Source of the DNA: Histoplasma ohiense
Taxonomy: Eukaryota > Ascomycota > Eurotiomycetes > Onygenales > Ajellomycetaceae
Direction of reading: 5' to 3'
NCBI GenBank assembly: GCA_017607445.1
Contig: JAEVHH010000002.1
Location: forward strand, 4,889,501-4,953,500
DNA length: 64,000 nt
The first letter of the stretch is position 1. Each line of letters opens with the position of its first letter. A program made the position numbers and the translations under genes. This document shows, piece by piece, positions 45,128-58,639 of the stretch. Under the pieces are notes generated by a model, which did not search any database, was not told the origin of the DNA, and worked only from the letters and a program-made list of their open reading frames with translations.

Positions 45128-47180
45128 GGGATCACTTCTCCCCTCCAGTCATCGATAAACTGTTGTGAGTAAAAACAAAAGGATAAGATGTGTATTCGGG
45201 AGAGATCTTGTCTATGCAGACAATCTCCATTGAGTTGGACAAGGAAGAAGCAGGAGAAGAATATTTGTCAAACCCGCAAGATTCCACCAGTTCTTCGCTC
45301 TGCATGCCAGCCCTGCATGCAGGATGTATGGCCTTTTCTTCAACATTCCATAATGGTTCCTGCATAAGTTCCGGATCAATGATGAGATGGCTTGCTCGCT
45401 TCTCTTGAAACCTTGTTTCCCGCGTTCAATTCCTGTTTATGTACTACTCAAAGCCAGTGAAGTTACTAGCTGCATGCATACCTGCATACAAAGAGGGGGA
45501 GAGACAATGAAAGGACAACCAGAATCAGGAGGATGAATCAAACGAGGCACACACATGCTATATATATGTAACACGATGCCCAGTCTGGCACTCAGCGCTG
45601 CTCACAGTCCCCCCAATCTGACCTCCCAAATGATTACACCTAGCCCAGCACTATTGGGACGAACTATTCAAAAACCTGCTCCGTTAGTGCTCGTTGCAAA
45701 AGGGACAGCAATATAAGCTGAACCGGGTTGAGTTGTTGAGCTGCATATCTGGGAGATCCACCGCAGGCGCTGGGTAACGGCTCTCTGCACAACCAGTTCC
45801 ATTCTGAACCAACGACGGTGTCAATATTGATAGTGATGCGCCACAACAATAGGAACCGTGACAAACGGAATTCCAAGAAGGCTGGCTGCTCGCTGCTGGC
45901 TTGCACGCTGGGCCGTCGCATTCCGAACCAGCTGTGAGATGTTGTCTTGTCCTACACGGGAAGAGGGGGAAATATTGAAAGGCAGTGGAACGCTTCTGAG
46001 AAAGAGGCAGGGAGATGGATGGATACAGGCAGGCTGCTTCCTCGCCATCTTGCCTCCCTCCATTTCCCAGTCTTTTTTTTGTTCTTGTGTGTTTCCCTCC
46101 AGCATTCTGATTGACTACTGCTAAGCCTTTGTGTCTTCGGTGTCGTATTCTCATCCCTCTGTATATGAATGAGAGATTCGCCGGCCGGCTCAAGGCCACT
46201 CCTCGCTCCCGTCCCCTTTCTCCCATTCCTTCGACGTTTGATTCGCAATTCCCATGCAGCCAAGAAAACAACTAGCGGACCCTGTCTACTTCGATGTTTT
46301 CTCCGAGTCCTATATACGGCGTAGTGAGCCTTTTTATCCCTGTTGGTATTCAGATTCGATCATCATAGTTGAACGAAGGAACTGTATCAATGCACAAGAA
46401 TCGACATCGCCACGAGCCTCAGACTTGGGTATGAGATATATTAAGACTCGATTGCATCGTCCAGTTGTTGTATATATCTATTTATTCCCCTGCTGCCTGC
46501 CTGATTTGGGTTCAAGATACAATAAATATACAACAAAAAGGGAACGAATATATCACTATCTGATAGGATGATTGATCAAAACACCCTACAATCAGGTGTC
46601 GAATTTCCGCTGCAATACATATTAACAAAAGTGGGAAGCTTTTACAATCAATATAACCAAAATATATAACATGATGACAAGATCAGAGAAAAAATGAGGG
46701 GATAAAAAGATCCATATCCATCGGGCGCCACCGTTTGACAAAAACGAGCAGATTGATGGAGAGTCAAGAGGCAAATAATGAAAATGGAACACCAGTGATA
46801 GTTTCTGCCGAAGAGGTGGACCACATAAATAAAACAAGAAATGAAAGATGGAAAGCTCACGACAATACAACAAAGAAATACAGCAAAGGAAAAAGGAATG
46901 AAGAAACTGGGGTTGTTAGTTTTTTCTCCGAAAGTTATTTGTACAGTGGTATCGTATCAATTGATGGCTCTTCTTCCCCTATGTCCATCTCCTGCTTACC
47001 TTTCTCCGCATCACTCACAGTTCCCCCAACCTTTTCTTTTGACGAGGAAACCAAATCCACACAAACAAATCTTCAAAACACAGGCGGTACAAATAGAAAT
47101 ATGCCGGCCTGATTCATATCAACGATAAGAACCGGAATACTTCGCCACGTATTTCCGGTTTCAGTGTTTAAACAACCGAT
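45128..47180. other. Convergent intergenic region
   Basis: This 2.05-kb stretch lies between the 3' ends of two convergent genes. A 195-codon minus-strand frame (46271-45684) rich in cysteine near its end is described as a finding. The rest is AT-rich with TATATATGTA-type runs and shows no recognisable gene. Confidence 0.55.
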
Positions 47181-50100
47181 CTAGAACCCTCGAAAGGGAT
47201 CCTCATTTCGAAACAGAACATCCCCATCCTCAGACCCATAAAACTCAGTGTCAGGGCTATTCGGGGGCCAGTAATGCGCATTCCGTCCTTTTCGACTACC
47301 TCCAGCACCGCCGTGTCTCGATCTATGACTACGCCCACCAATTCGTTGACGGGGATATTCACTCCTGTCCACAAACGCCTCCATCCGCACCGTACCAACT
47401 GCCTCGAAAAAATTGCTCATGCCAACACTAGATGGGCCACTGGCTTCGGACGTACGGTGGCTAAAGCTGCTTTGGCCGCTCTGTACACCTGATGGCCCGA
47501 TGATTGAGGGAGAGTAGATATCGGACGACCCCGCAGTTGCGGTGCTGTGTGTGGACGGCGCGGTGGTGTGGTTGGAGAAACTTCTGAATACACTTGGCGG
47601 TATGCGTGGTGCGGTGTTACTTCTCTTGCGTGAATGGGAGGAGAATCTTGGGACATTTGGGGGATCAGCGATGTCGTTGATGGCTTCGGTTCCATTGGCT
47701 TCATCGAAAGGTAGCTCAGGGACGGCAGATGGATGCGATACAAATGAGCGGTTGGAGCTGGACGGTGTTGGTTTAGCCTTTCCCTTCGCGATGCGAATTG
47801 AGTCGCGGATTGGGTTGCGCCTTAGCATACTACCTGGGGGCGGGCGATACTCTTCGTGCGGAACGGGGGGTAGGGAAGCAAGATCGTTAGCGCCCATCGA
47901 AGAGTGGCTTAAGAACGACAGCGCGGTTAACCAGACAAAATGGCGTTCCAATGTCATGGCTGTGAACTTCAGAGCTCGCTGTGGGGTGAGGATCAAAATC
48001 GACCGGTTAAAATGGCTACCAGGGCCGGAGCCCTTGGGCAGCGGATTGTCATCCTTGACATCAAGGACCGATTGAATCATTACTTTGGGAAAAATGCCAG
48101 TCAGCCAAAGAAAATGCTTCCTTTTTTCACAAAGGTTATTTTTATTCAGGGAATCTTGCTCCTTGGACAGGACAATACTCACGCTTTCGACCACTCTTAC
48201 CCAGCAAGGCAGACCCGCTGGTGGGCTGTTTACTGCTCCACATAACTGCGCGCTCATATGGTGCCAGCCATACCCATCTCTTATGTCTAACGCCGGTCCC
48301 AGTGATGTTTGCAGAAACTTCTTCGGTGGTTTTGCCTAGCTCCCATCCGTCTTTATTACTTTCCGTCATACCAAATGACTTTCGTCTACGAACATACTTC
48401 CACATCCATTCGCCCACCATGGTCTGTGCGATCGCATCAACGACACTAGTCTGCTGTACGCTTGTGTTGGTATTGACTGACTCGTTTCTCCGGTGAGACC
48501 TGGCAGGGGGCGGGACTTGTCGATTTGAATGCAGTTTACCAGATCGCTTTCGCCGGGGGGCTGTTATTTCGTCAACAGGCATGGGTGGGAGGTGTGGGCT
48601 TTCGGGGCAGGTTGATGATGTCGACATTGTTGGTGGAGAATGGCTTTGCTGCCGATCGGGACGATGCATGCCAGTCACCACAGCGGCCGAGCGAACTTTG
48701 CGAAGTGGAGGTTCTCTTAATAGAAAGCCCCGCTCCGGGAAATTTCCGTTGCTGTACGGCGTCGGACTCTGAGCGCCCTCGCTCGCGCTGACGGGGATTT
48801 TGCGCGAGCTCAATCTCACCGGAACGGGGAAAGGAGGTTTGGCTGCGGTGCTAGTCGAGGCAGCGCTGCTGCCAATGCTAGGTGCACTGGGGCTGCGAGG
48901 CCTATACGCCTGGTGTGCGGCAGTAGAGCTGGAAATCATGGCAGTGCGGCGAATATCAGGTTGCTTCGCGACATTGCCTAATTTCAAAGGTCTGGGCGGT
49001 CGTTTAGCAGATGGAAATTTCCCACTGGGCACAACACGGGGCTGAGGGACGTTGGGAGCTTTTGTTTCAACTATTGATTTCGGCGAATGTGGTTCATCCA
49101 CTTCTTCTGGGTGTTCCTCACGCTCCGCGAGAGGGTTGTCGTCCAGTATTGAGAGCGCCGGCTTTGTAACGAGTTTGCCAGCTCTCAGTGTATAAGATGC
49201 GAGGGGTCGATTGAAGAGCTCGTCATCGCTAAACAGATCCTCCTGTGGCTCTGGCCATTCGTCATCACTAACATGTTCAAAGCCAGCAAATAAACTGCTG
49301 GTCCTGAACGGCCGTCGAAGTTCCAATTTCGTATCCTCAGAAAGGGGACCATTATCATTATTTCCTGGATATGCTTGCAACTTTTCGGGTTCTTTATCTT
49401 TTGAGGAAGGCCGTGTGAGCGGCGCAGGCTCAACTGAGGGAGGGTTTCGAAGTCTCCTTTTTGCAGATTTCGGGGGCACGTGAAATTCTTGGATGGGTGG
49501 TGGTGAAGGTAGATCAATGGATTCTGGACTCATTGGCTGGTCTATAATCGCGGATGGGAGGAGTTTTGCGGGTAGCTTTGCGCTACGTTTATCAACGCGA
49601 ATCTCTTCTGTTTGCATGCCACATGACCGGACGTCGGCGAGTGGTTTGATATATGTCTGGCATGATACATTCTTGGTTTGTGGGGGCAATACAACGCTGT
49701 TCCTGGCGGATGGGGGGTTTGAGCCGGGGGGTTCGATTGTGATCATGGGGATTGGCATTGCCTGTCGGATTATTTGTTCTAGGTTTTGGGGGTTTTTTTC
49801 CTTGATAATTACATCGTCGGTTTGAGTTGAGATGGAAGCCGTTGCTACCAATGGAATTTCAGTCACGGGAGCTGGAGAAGCTATGGGTGTGGACTCCTCT
49901 GATGGAATTTCTTCAACTGTTGGGGTTGAAGGAGGGCTTGGAGGCTCTCCGGTTGTCTGGCATGCAGAAGAGGTGGTGAGGACAGGCGCAGTGACGGTGC
50001 TACTGTCCTTCGATTCGTATACGGGCATTGGTTCTGTACTGGAGGACATTTGATTTTTCTCTTGATTTTCATTGCTCGCGCCATTCACCAGAGGAGCCTC

Positions 50101-51387
50101 ATCGACAACGACTTGATCGGGTTCCGGTACAACCTTAGGGGATGGAGGTGGAGTATATTGGATTCCGATGTCCCTATATTCCAATTGTGGTACATCGGTG
50201 GTCCTCTTTTCATTTTGTTCGACATCCGGAATCACATTCAGATTTTTTGGATGATCAAGCACATCGGGAGTGCCGAACCTTTCATGCCCGTCAAGTGGCA
50301 TATCGAACGTACGCCGGGCCATCCTGCTGCTCATCCGTCGCGATTGCATTGATATGGGCCTTTCGTGGTCAGGAACCGTGCATCTCGAATCAGGTCGGTC
50401 ATCTAGACCCAATGTGTCTTCCTCTTCCTCGTCAAATGCGAGTTCGTCTGCTAGGTTCAAGCCGTCCACCTTGTGTCCATGACCATTTGCAAAACTCATG
50501 ACGGAGTACCTTACATTATGCAGATCGCCGTCATGGGTACTTACGCTTGCAGTACTCGTACGTCGCCGTCCCATGGCACTGCCCGAGCGGATGCTGTTGG
50601 TGTCACTACCCTTTGCCGTCATGCCATCACGAACAGAATCATCAAAGTCTCCATCAACACCACGAGGAAATGAACCCGCTGCCTGAGCTGCTGCAACCTC
50701 GTTGAGAACAACTTTCAGACGTCCCTCGACGACATGGACTTTCCGTTCCCAGTTCCTTCGCTCTTCCTCCCAATTCTGCTTATCCCGCTCCCACAGCCTT
50801 TGGGTCCGTTCAATTTCTTCTTCCTGGGTACGCGCTCTTTTCTGTGACTGATCAAGTCTTTTGCGGAAATCCGCAATGTTTTCTAAAGCATCATCGCGCT
50901 CCTTGGACAATTCTGTCATAGCAGACATGGAACCGCCCTCAAGAAGCTGTATCTGCTTTTTCAATGAACGGTTCTCCTTGGAGCTCCTTGCGAGCGTCTC
51001 GCTCAAAGACTCCGCTTCCGACTTTGCCGTTTCCAGGGTCATCTCAAGAGAATCAATTGCCTTCGCTTTCGCCTCCATGTCGCGGCGCAGGGACAAGATC
51101 TCGGAAACGAGAGAGGCATGTAAGGTTGGGGTGAACCGTCGAGGATCTAGGGGAGAAATTGTCTCGTCATTTGCGGCGTCAATTGGGCTGACAGGGCCAT
51201 CGGATTCGTACCGGTTGTCGGAGTTGAAGCGCGGAGGGGAGGAGGAGGGTCCTGGAGACGAATCTCTACGGTGGAGCGATGGGCGGCGCGACATTGGGTT
51301 TGAGGGGGTCCGGTAGGGCTTCTTGTCCTTACCCGTGGGTAGGGACGTTCCCAGGTATGTATAGTCATTTTCAAAGTCGGAAGGCAT
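47181..51387 (-). CDS. Mcp5/ApsA-type PH-domain cortical anchor protein
   Basis: Predicted cell-cortex protein that anchors dynein and governs nuclear or mitochondrial positioning (Num1, Mcp5, ApsA group). There are two exons (51387-48183 and 48082-47181), 1,368 residues. The intron has a GTGAGT donor, a CTGAC branch and a CCAAAG acceptor, and restores GKSGRKLMIQSVLDVKDDNP. Residues about 80-245 form a long coiled coil starting ASLVSEILSLRRDMEAKAKA. The centre is disordered, rich in Pro and Ser, with repeated short motifs (ISTQTD, ACQTTGE, SCQTYIKP, GIQYTPP, GMQTEE). The Mcp5-type PH domain spans about residues 990-1125 (GEWMWKYVRR, KRWVWLAPYERAVMW, ILILTPQRALKFTA, RHFVWLTALSFL). It is shorter than Aspergillus ApsA as I know it. 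The start at 51387 is the first ATG of the frame. Confidence 0.88.
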
Positions 51388-54300
51388 TGTGGATATATGA
51401 AGGTGAATGGGTAGCGATGGGTATGGGTGTATCCTTCAGTTCCAGTTACTGCTGTCATACGTGCATGACTATATGAAGAACTCGTTGCGATAAACAAACG
51501 AAAAGACAACAGCCGCCAATACGAGATTGGGTGTGATAGACGCCAGGAGGAGGGAATTACAAAAATAAACAAACAATTTGATGCCCTCGTTGCCCAGGGT
51601 TTAGTGAGGGGGGTGGGATTGAATGAGTTGAGTTAAGGTTGGGCAATTTCGTAATATCAAGGAAGTGTTTCAGTTTGTTCTGTCCAAGGCTCAACGGTCG
51701 GTGGGGGATTGAGGAATCGAGGTAGGTTGGTAGTGGGTAGGTAAATTCCCCGTCTCACTCATATATTTGTTTTCGTATTTATTTATAGCATTTGCACGTC
51801 AACGGTAAGTCATGTGCATAAAATCAATCTATACTGCAACAACGGCCAGAGCTGGTTGGTGGTGGTGAAGGGGGAATTTATCCTTTCAGAAAAGAAATTC
51901 CAGGGGCGGAAAAAGGAGAACGAACGAACGAACAAACTTCCGACGAAATTCAAGGAGCCCGATGTGGAGTGTTATATCTATGCAGGTAGGAAATTTGTCT
52001 CTAGAAATTCTCGTGGAAGGATTGTCAGGTATGTTGTGTTGTTCGCACGGGAATAGAATGCTCGTCTCTCAAGGTCTCTTCACTACCTGAAGCTATGCAT
52101 GACGTTAGCCGCTAGCCTGGCAAGGAAATTTCACAGTAAAGGACCCACTGCACTGCATTCAGTATGTATATCTTTGTGTCTTGTATTTTGGAACTTGGAG
52201 AACAGGAGGGGGAGAACTGACGAACGGCGAGTAGTCGATGTAACTATCGGATGTCTCTATGTAAGCAGGAGAAACTGGGTGGTGAAGGAGGCTCGGCCCG
52301 GCAAGGTATGTGCTGAATTGTATATAGGTCAAGGTCCAGCCATTGAGGTATGTATAGACAATGTCGAGTATTTGATCTATTTATCAAACAGATAAACGTC
52401 AATTGAGAAGTAGGAGTAGGAGTAATGGTTGTGGTGGTGCGTGGCCGCCGCGAGGTGCAAATCAGGCGTGTGGGAAGCTACATCAGGATGTGTCGTCGCG
52501 AAAGGGGCCGGGTGAGTGAGTAATGAGTAAACCGGAGGACGCAGAAGCATAAATGACCTTCCTGTCTTCGTCAGGTCAGGTCCTTCTATTTCTCATTTCC
52601 TCTCCAAGAACAAAAAACGAACGTGAGCAGTAGTGGTAGCTGCGGAGTGGTGGTGGCAGAGGAAAAGGGACGAAATGGAAGCTCTGTCAGGTGGAGGACG
52701 GTAGCTTCGTGGAGTACGGCTCGATAGAAGAGTGGGTGTCTGAGATGTAGATGGCGAAGGGGAAAAGAGAGAAGAAAGAGCGAGAAAAGGAGCAGCAGTT
52801 AGTGAATCTCGCTGTCACCATCAAAAAGAGATAGAAGAGATAAGACGAGTGTGGTATGTGGTATTGAGTATTCAGCCCGTCCGGGAACGAGAGTTGCTCC
52901 CACGCCGCAAAGAACTCAGCGACGGACGGCGACGGTGACATGCCATGCCATGGCTGTCGCGAGCGAGTGACGGCGGCAGCAGCAAGCCCTGGTGCAGGAT
53001 GAGATCGGGCGTGCATAAGGAGCACGACTAGCCTGGCTGGCCTGGCCTGGCCGGGGGCGGGAATAGGGGCTGGGAAGGGCTTGTTCTCTGTGTATTTTTA
53101 TATATACTTTTTTGTTGCCTATTCTTCCAGTTCCTACAGAGTACAGCGCGCTCCATCGTCTGCCCTATCTATCATCGATCCGTGACCATCTACAACCTAC
53201 GCCTTACACGGTCGTTTCTTTACTATGTACATGTACGTGTACAGTACTCCGTACATTGGGTGGATATGTTTGTGGTCGACGTTGGTTCCGAAACCTACCA
53301 ACCTTTCAAGCTTCAACCAGACACGGGAAGCGTACCAAGGAACCCTCCCAGGCCCCAAAAACAAGGCTAAAACCCTGAGAGAGTCAAAAAAGGGGGCGAG
53401 GCTCCTCCAAGCTAAAAACCTTCTTTTGGTCCCCTTCGTCCTCGAAGCTTTCCGCGAACGAACGCGTTCCAACGGCTCGGCGGCGCCATCCCCAATGGGA
53501 CCAGTGTGTTTGCCGGCGTTCCCCAGCGGTCCGGGAGGATTGCTTGTCTAATCAACTGTTTTTTTGTTTTGTTTTTTTTTGGGGTTGTATGGAATCAATC
53601 GAACCAACCATTCCATGAATCCTTTGATGTTTATTTACTTATGAATGAGAACTGCTTGAAGGGAATATAGCATCCTCTAGAGCTTGCGAGGTAGATAACG
53701 GTCTCTCACCCCTCGGTCTTCTGCACCAATCCGTCGTGATCATCATCATCATCATCCCCTGATACAAGTAATGATCCGAGCTCGACAGGGTTGTGCATGC
53801 AGAAAGTCCAAGTAAGTGGATGTATGGCAACATGATGCGCGTCCCTGGGTTGACGAAAAAGTTCGGCGCAGAACTTGCTGCATATCCACATACAACTTGG
53901 CAAAGAAGGTCAAGAGAAGCTATCAATTGTCAGCAAAGTACAGTATACACGCAGTAGGTTATTGGTTGTATCAATGTTCTCGCGAAGTAGGGCTGGGGAT
54001 ACCACGTTGTTCGACCTTCAAATCGATCAATGCGCTGTGCCTTTGGCCGGTACATGGAGACATGGGAACAAAAAGCTGTGGCACAACGCTAGGAATTTAT
54101 ATGGTAACCTTGTTCCAAGATATTGCCCCCAAAGACTTTGATGCCGAAAGTTCGGTCGCCAATTGAGGTATTCCAGCCCCGGACACTTCCACCAGCACTG
54201 GTATTGAAATTTCCATTTAAATTTCGAGCGAGGGCCAATGGGCTGTTGTTCCTGTTCCATGTCTCTCCGTGCGCAGCGTCCCTTCATAGCCCGCAGTTAG

Positions 54301-57300
54301 CCTGTAATCATCGCAGGTGCTGGCTGGCTGCCGGACTCCCCGAATCTGCAACATTTGCTACCAACATGTTTGAGCACGAAAATCCCTTTTCTCTGGCCTG
54401 CCGTCCAATTGGCAGCTGTCAAGCGAAGCCGGGTATCTGGTCGGGCTGCGGGGCTAGCTCGGTAGCGTTGGTAGCGTCGTTTGTTAGTGGCAGATATGCA
54501 GCTGCTACTGGCGCGTTTCAAGGGCATTGGAACTCAGGGGCATGTGGAAATTTGTCTTGTCGATGGCACCGTCAACTAACTTTGCAGCAGAAGCTTATAT
54601 ATCAAGAGGATTAAAATCCTCAATTATACGGGTTTGCCGGTCTCAAACTCCCCAACAGACACCAGAATGATATTGAGTGAAACAACAATTCTTTCTCCTC
54701 TCCCTTTTCTTTTTTGCTTTTTCTTTTCTTTCTTTCTTTTTTTTTTTTTTTTTTCCCTCCCACTTTTTCACAATTTCAGCCATTTTCCCCACACTCTCCT
54801 TTCCCCTTCTTCTCTCTCATTGTAGCGTTGCTACTGGCCTCGTGCATTCATAATCGAATGAGTAGAAGCGGCCGATTGACAGCCAGCCAGTCAGTCAAGT
54901 CAACCTATGGAGAAAAGTGCCATATGGAAACTGATGACGCCAACAGCCAGTGACAAATGACAAGCAGAACAGGGAGAGACAAGCCAAGAGATGGACGTGT
55001 TTCAGGTTTGAGTTGGCAGCTCCTCTCATTGTTCTTTTATTATTCTTCTGTCTTACTTGGAGACGGGACACAACGGCCCAGAGTGCCCGGTATCCTCATT
55101 CTTCGCTTTGTGTCTCGGCTTCGACAGCGTTCCTGTTAGAAGGAGCAGCCAGAGGAGGAGGAGGAGGTATCCCAGATCTACTATGTAAACCCCAGCCCGA
55201 GTAGATCCTACTTCATAGATAGAAACAGTATTCCTACTGGGAGCACTTCCAGATTCCCAAGAAACTAACAAAGCAAAAGGTCAACTGTTGCATACGCCCT
55301 TTTAGGTCCAATTCTTGGAACTCGGTGTCTCCGTCCAGCTAGTAGAAATTGATGGACCAAGGATTAAAGGAGCCCTTTCGCAACAATAATAAGTCCGCGA
55401 AGGGATGGATAGCATGTTTGTTTAGCTTTCTGGCAGGTATTTTATTTTCAGTAGACTATGCTTGTGCCTAGGAGTATTTTTATATCCACCAAATTGGAAG
55501 TTTCTCCGTACCTGAGCATCAATGTATTTCTCCATACATACTCGTATTGCGCATCTGCTTGCCGATTGTTATTCACTGATACCAAATACGTATATATACA
55601 TCTCACACTCTCACTCACGCTGGCATTTCCTTATTGTCTTCCAGAGAGAGATAATACTTTCCCCCAGCTACCAAAGAAACAAATACCCAGAAAGGAAAAG
55701 GCGTTCGTGAATGTGATTGTGATGGAACTGTGATGGAACAGAGTCATATCTTTATCTTTCGCTGACGCTGCAGGGATACACATATTCACATCCATGCAAA
55801 AATCCCGCTGGGTTCCCCTGGATCTTCGTACCATCGGAGGCTGTGGACCTTCCGATCGCCCTTCAGCTGGATCCATGATCCAGTCTCGACAAGCGGACGT
55901 ATTTGCCGGCGAGATTATCGGTTGAGAATAGCCGAGATAGACATACTATGTAATTCTTTCCCTCCCTTTAGTCTCATGTGTCTGTTAAAGGTTCATCGTC
56001 TCTCTCCTTTCATGCACGCGGGTGTGTTTTCCATGAAACACGAAAAGAGAAAGAAGAATATGGTTCTTCAAAATTTGGCCATGTTACCCGTAATGTTGAC
56101 AGCATCCTCGCTCAAACATTTAGACAGAGTGGGTGATTTTCCCTGTCGGTTAACACTCTTAACGGACACAACACTTTCCACCTCCTCAATCTATGTATAT
56201 CCAAATGTCCCTTTTGTCTCGTTTTCCTTATGTCACAAAGAATGGAGTGCCCCATTCTATTTTCTGCCGCTCAATAAATCAAATTTCCGAAAATATTGCC
56301 TGTTCGTGCCCAAAGGCTGAAAAACAACTTGCTACCACAGACTTAGAGGCTGGTGGTTAACGAACATGGTGAAATACAACGGAAATTCGAACTCCCCTTT
56401 CCATCTCCCGTTACCTCCTGCAGTATGGCTAGCACACGACGCCATCTTCCATTCTCCATCCCCAACGGGGGAGAGGGGACGCCCTCTTCTCAGTTTAGCT
56501 CAGGCCACAACGAGACTCTCTTTCATGTGAAGTTGGGACAATATCCGCCCCTGTACAATCAATTTTGTTAAAAACGAGCAACAAGGGAACTGGCAAAGAA
56601 AAATGAAGGAAAAAGAAGAAAGAGAAAGAAAGAGAAACACTTCCAGTATTAAATGTGAAATTGGAGTTGACAATTTGGGAATCAGATCTTAAAAAGGGAA
56701 GGCAGAATTGAAAATACGCTCCACCATCTCCAACGTCCAACCACCTCTATAAAACGTACGGTTAACTCATAATATGTGCGAGAGGATATTCCCCCCTCTT
56801 CGCAACATGCAGAACCAAACGGGGCTGACTCTATCCCAGCTGGTATTTCCATGCATCTGCCGGAACGAACCCTTTAATCCCGAATATGATGCTAAAGAGG
56901 CAGGGGGTTGCGATTCCAAAATCTCGGCCGTGAAACATATTCACGCTGTCGTTTACTTTGCGAGAATATCAAATTCGAAACATATGCAATATGTCTTTTC
57001 TTACCGGAAAAAGAGTGTGGGGATTGGCCGGAGAATATCAGAAGAGATACGTGGATGGCGTGGATTGCTTCCACTCAGCAGTGGGCGCTCTACTCTCTAT
57101 TCTCTCCTTATGGAAAACATAAAACTCGGTTGATGCTTCGACTCAGCCATCTCTTTGTTTGGCTGGTGCGATTTCTTCATACGGATCTTATATTTTGTCT
57201 CTACTTGTTAGCAATGGCACTGTGGGTTTCCTGCCTCACGGTGGATAACGAATATATATATATTATGGACTATGTATATATCGATCCCATTGTAAAGCCA

Positions 57301-58639
57301 AATTCAAATGACGTGCTGTACAAAGAGGGTCCAATTTATTTCACTCCGATTTTCTACTGGTGATATTTTCTGCGTTTTCACATTATAATTTTATGTCACT
57401 TCTATTATCACATACCCCTTAACTAGTGCTCAAGAAGAAGTCATATCTTCTCTGATTTCTTGAAAATGAAGAACAATTCATGCGTACTACTATTTATCAA
57501 TAAGCCAAGTCTTCTCAATGCAAATGCGCCCATCCAACTCGTCTCAGTTTTGTCCTCTCATCATCAGGTAGACAGCGCAGATGCTGTCTTGGGATCACAT
57601 ATCTTCAAAGCGCCCGTAAAAATTTGTTCCTGTATTTAATCACCCACCCCCATTCTATACAGAAAATAGAATAATCAAGCGAAAGGAAGATAAAAGTAAA
57701 TAAATATGAAAGAAGTGGCTACAGAAATTCATCTTCCCCTCAGTACGCAGTACAACCGCTCCCGCAGCAAGCAGTCAACATCAGTCAGACAATCGGTCAT
57801 ATAGATTTGGTTTCTCCGTTCTGCTATCCAGTCCAACATACAAAGCACCCTGAAGAGACAGTGTCCGACCGGTATATTTGTTTCGGATTCTATCCATCTT
57901 TTTTTCTCTTGCTCACGGGCCTCGGGCGGGGAAAACGGGCACAACTGATCGCATACAAGGTGAGGCAAGTGAAGAGATATATTGTAAACGCAATCCATGC
58001 CCGGAGAGACTATCATATAGGGAAGGGAGAGAAGGGAAAAGATAATTTGAGAAGGTGATGAGGGCTGAGATGTAGACTTTGTGAGACACTGACGCCTCAT
58101 CGACATGGATGAAAAAATATCATCACGAGCTAGGTCTTCAGACCGTCTCTCTCTTGAATATTATTCAAACAGCAGAGCCATAGTTAGTTAGAGATACAGA
58201 ATGAACAATCGTTGTCTTCCCAAAAGGGGCGTTGGGATGATGATATCATCGCGTCGCCCTCGACTAATTATTATCTACTCCGTCTCGTTCTTGCAAATGA
58301 CTCCCGAAACGTACCAGAGAGAGAGAGAGACTGATCATCTCACCAACCAGCCATATCCAGGATTACCTTTCTGCTCGAGGTGAGAGAGATTTGTCATTGG
58401 TGGCAGGTAGTTGGTTAGCCTTCGGAGTTCCGTGTATCCAGCGGGGGTCCCGCTGTGGCGTTTATCAGTCACATCATTCTGACTTGGGAGGGGAAGAATT
58501 GAGGAAAGATAAAATATTTTATAGAGACAGCCAAATCCACGATTTAGAAAGAGAAAGAGGTGTGCAATTACGATTATCTTATGACCCAAATTGAACCTCA
58601 TCTAACTCTATTATTTCTTTAGACTACTCGGCAAGCAGA
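51388..58639. other. 7.25-kb region without recognisable genes
   Basis: The left end holds the promoter and leader of the PH-domain gene. The remainder has only short, unconvincing reading frames on both strands, several low-complexity tracts (ACGAACGA near 51922, CT/T tract 54691-54760, GA repeat 58317-58331) and GC-rich patches (about 53030-53060 and 53470-53540). No domain, transposase, reverse transcriptase or RNA gene could be recognised. Confidence 0.5.
54691..54760. repeat. Pyrimidine tract with TTTC repeats and T run
   Basis: CT-rich sequence with TTTC units runs into an 18-base T run at 54737-54754. Confidence 0.75.

Noticed and set aside
45415..45440. GTTCAATTCC, a match to the tRNA B-box
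   Set aside because: No A-box at the right distance upstream and no cloverleaf could be folded around it.
47542..48075. 177-codon plus-strand frame inside the PH-domain gene
   Set aside because: It is the antisense shadow of the well-supported second exon of the cortical protein.
54123..54614. 163-codon plus-strand frame
   Set aside because: No domain, no conserved pattern and overlapping open frames on both strands.
56908..57363. 151-codon plus-strand frame with hydrophobic segments
   Set aside because: The composition looks like AT-rich chance coding, two overlapping frames are equally open, and no motif is present.
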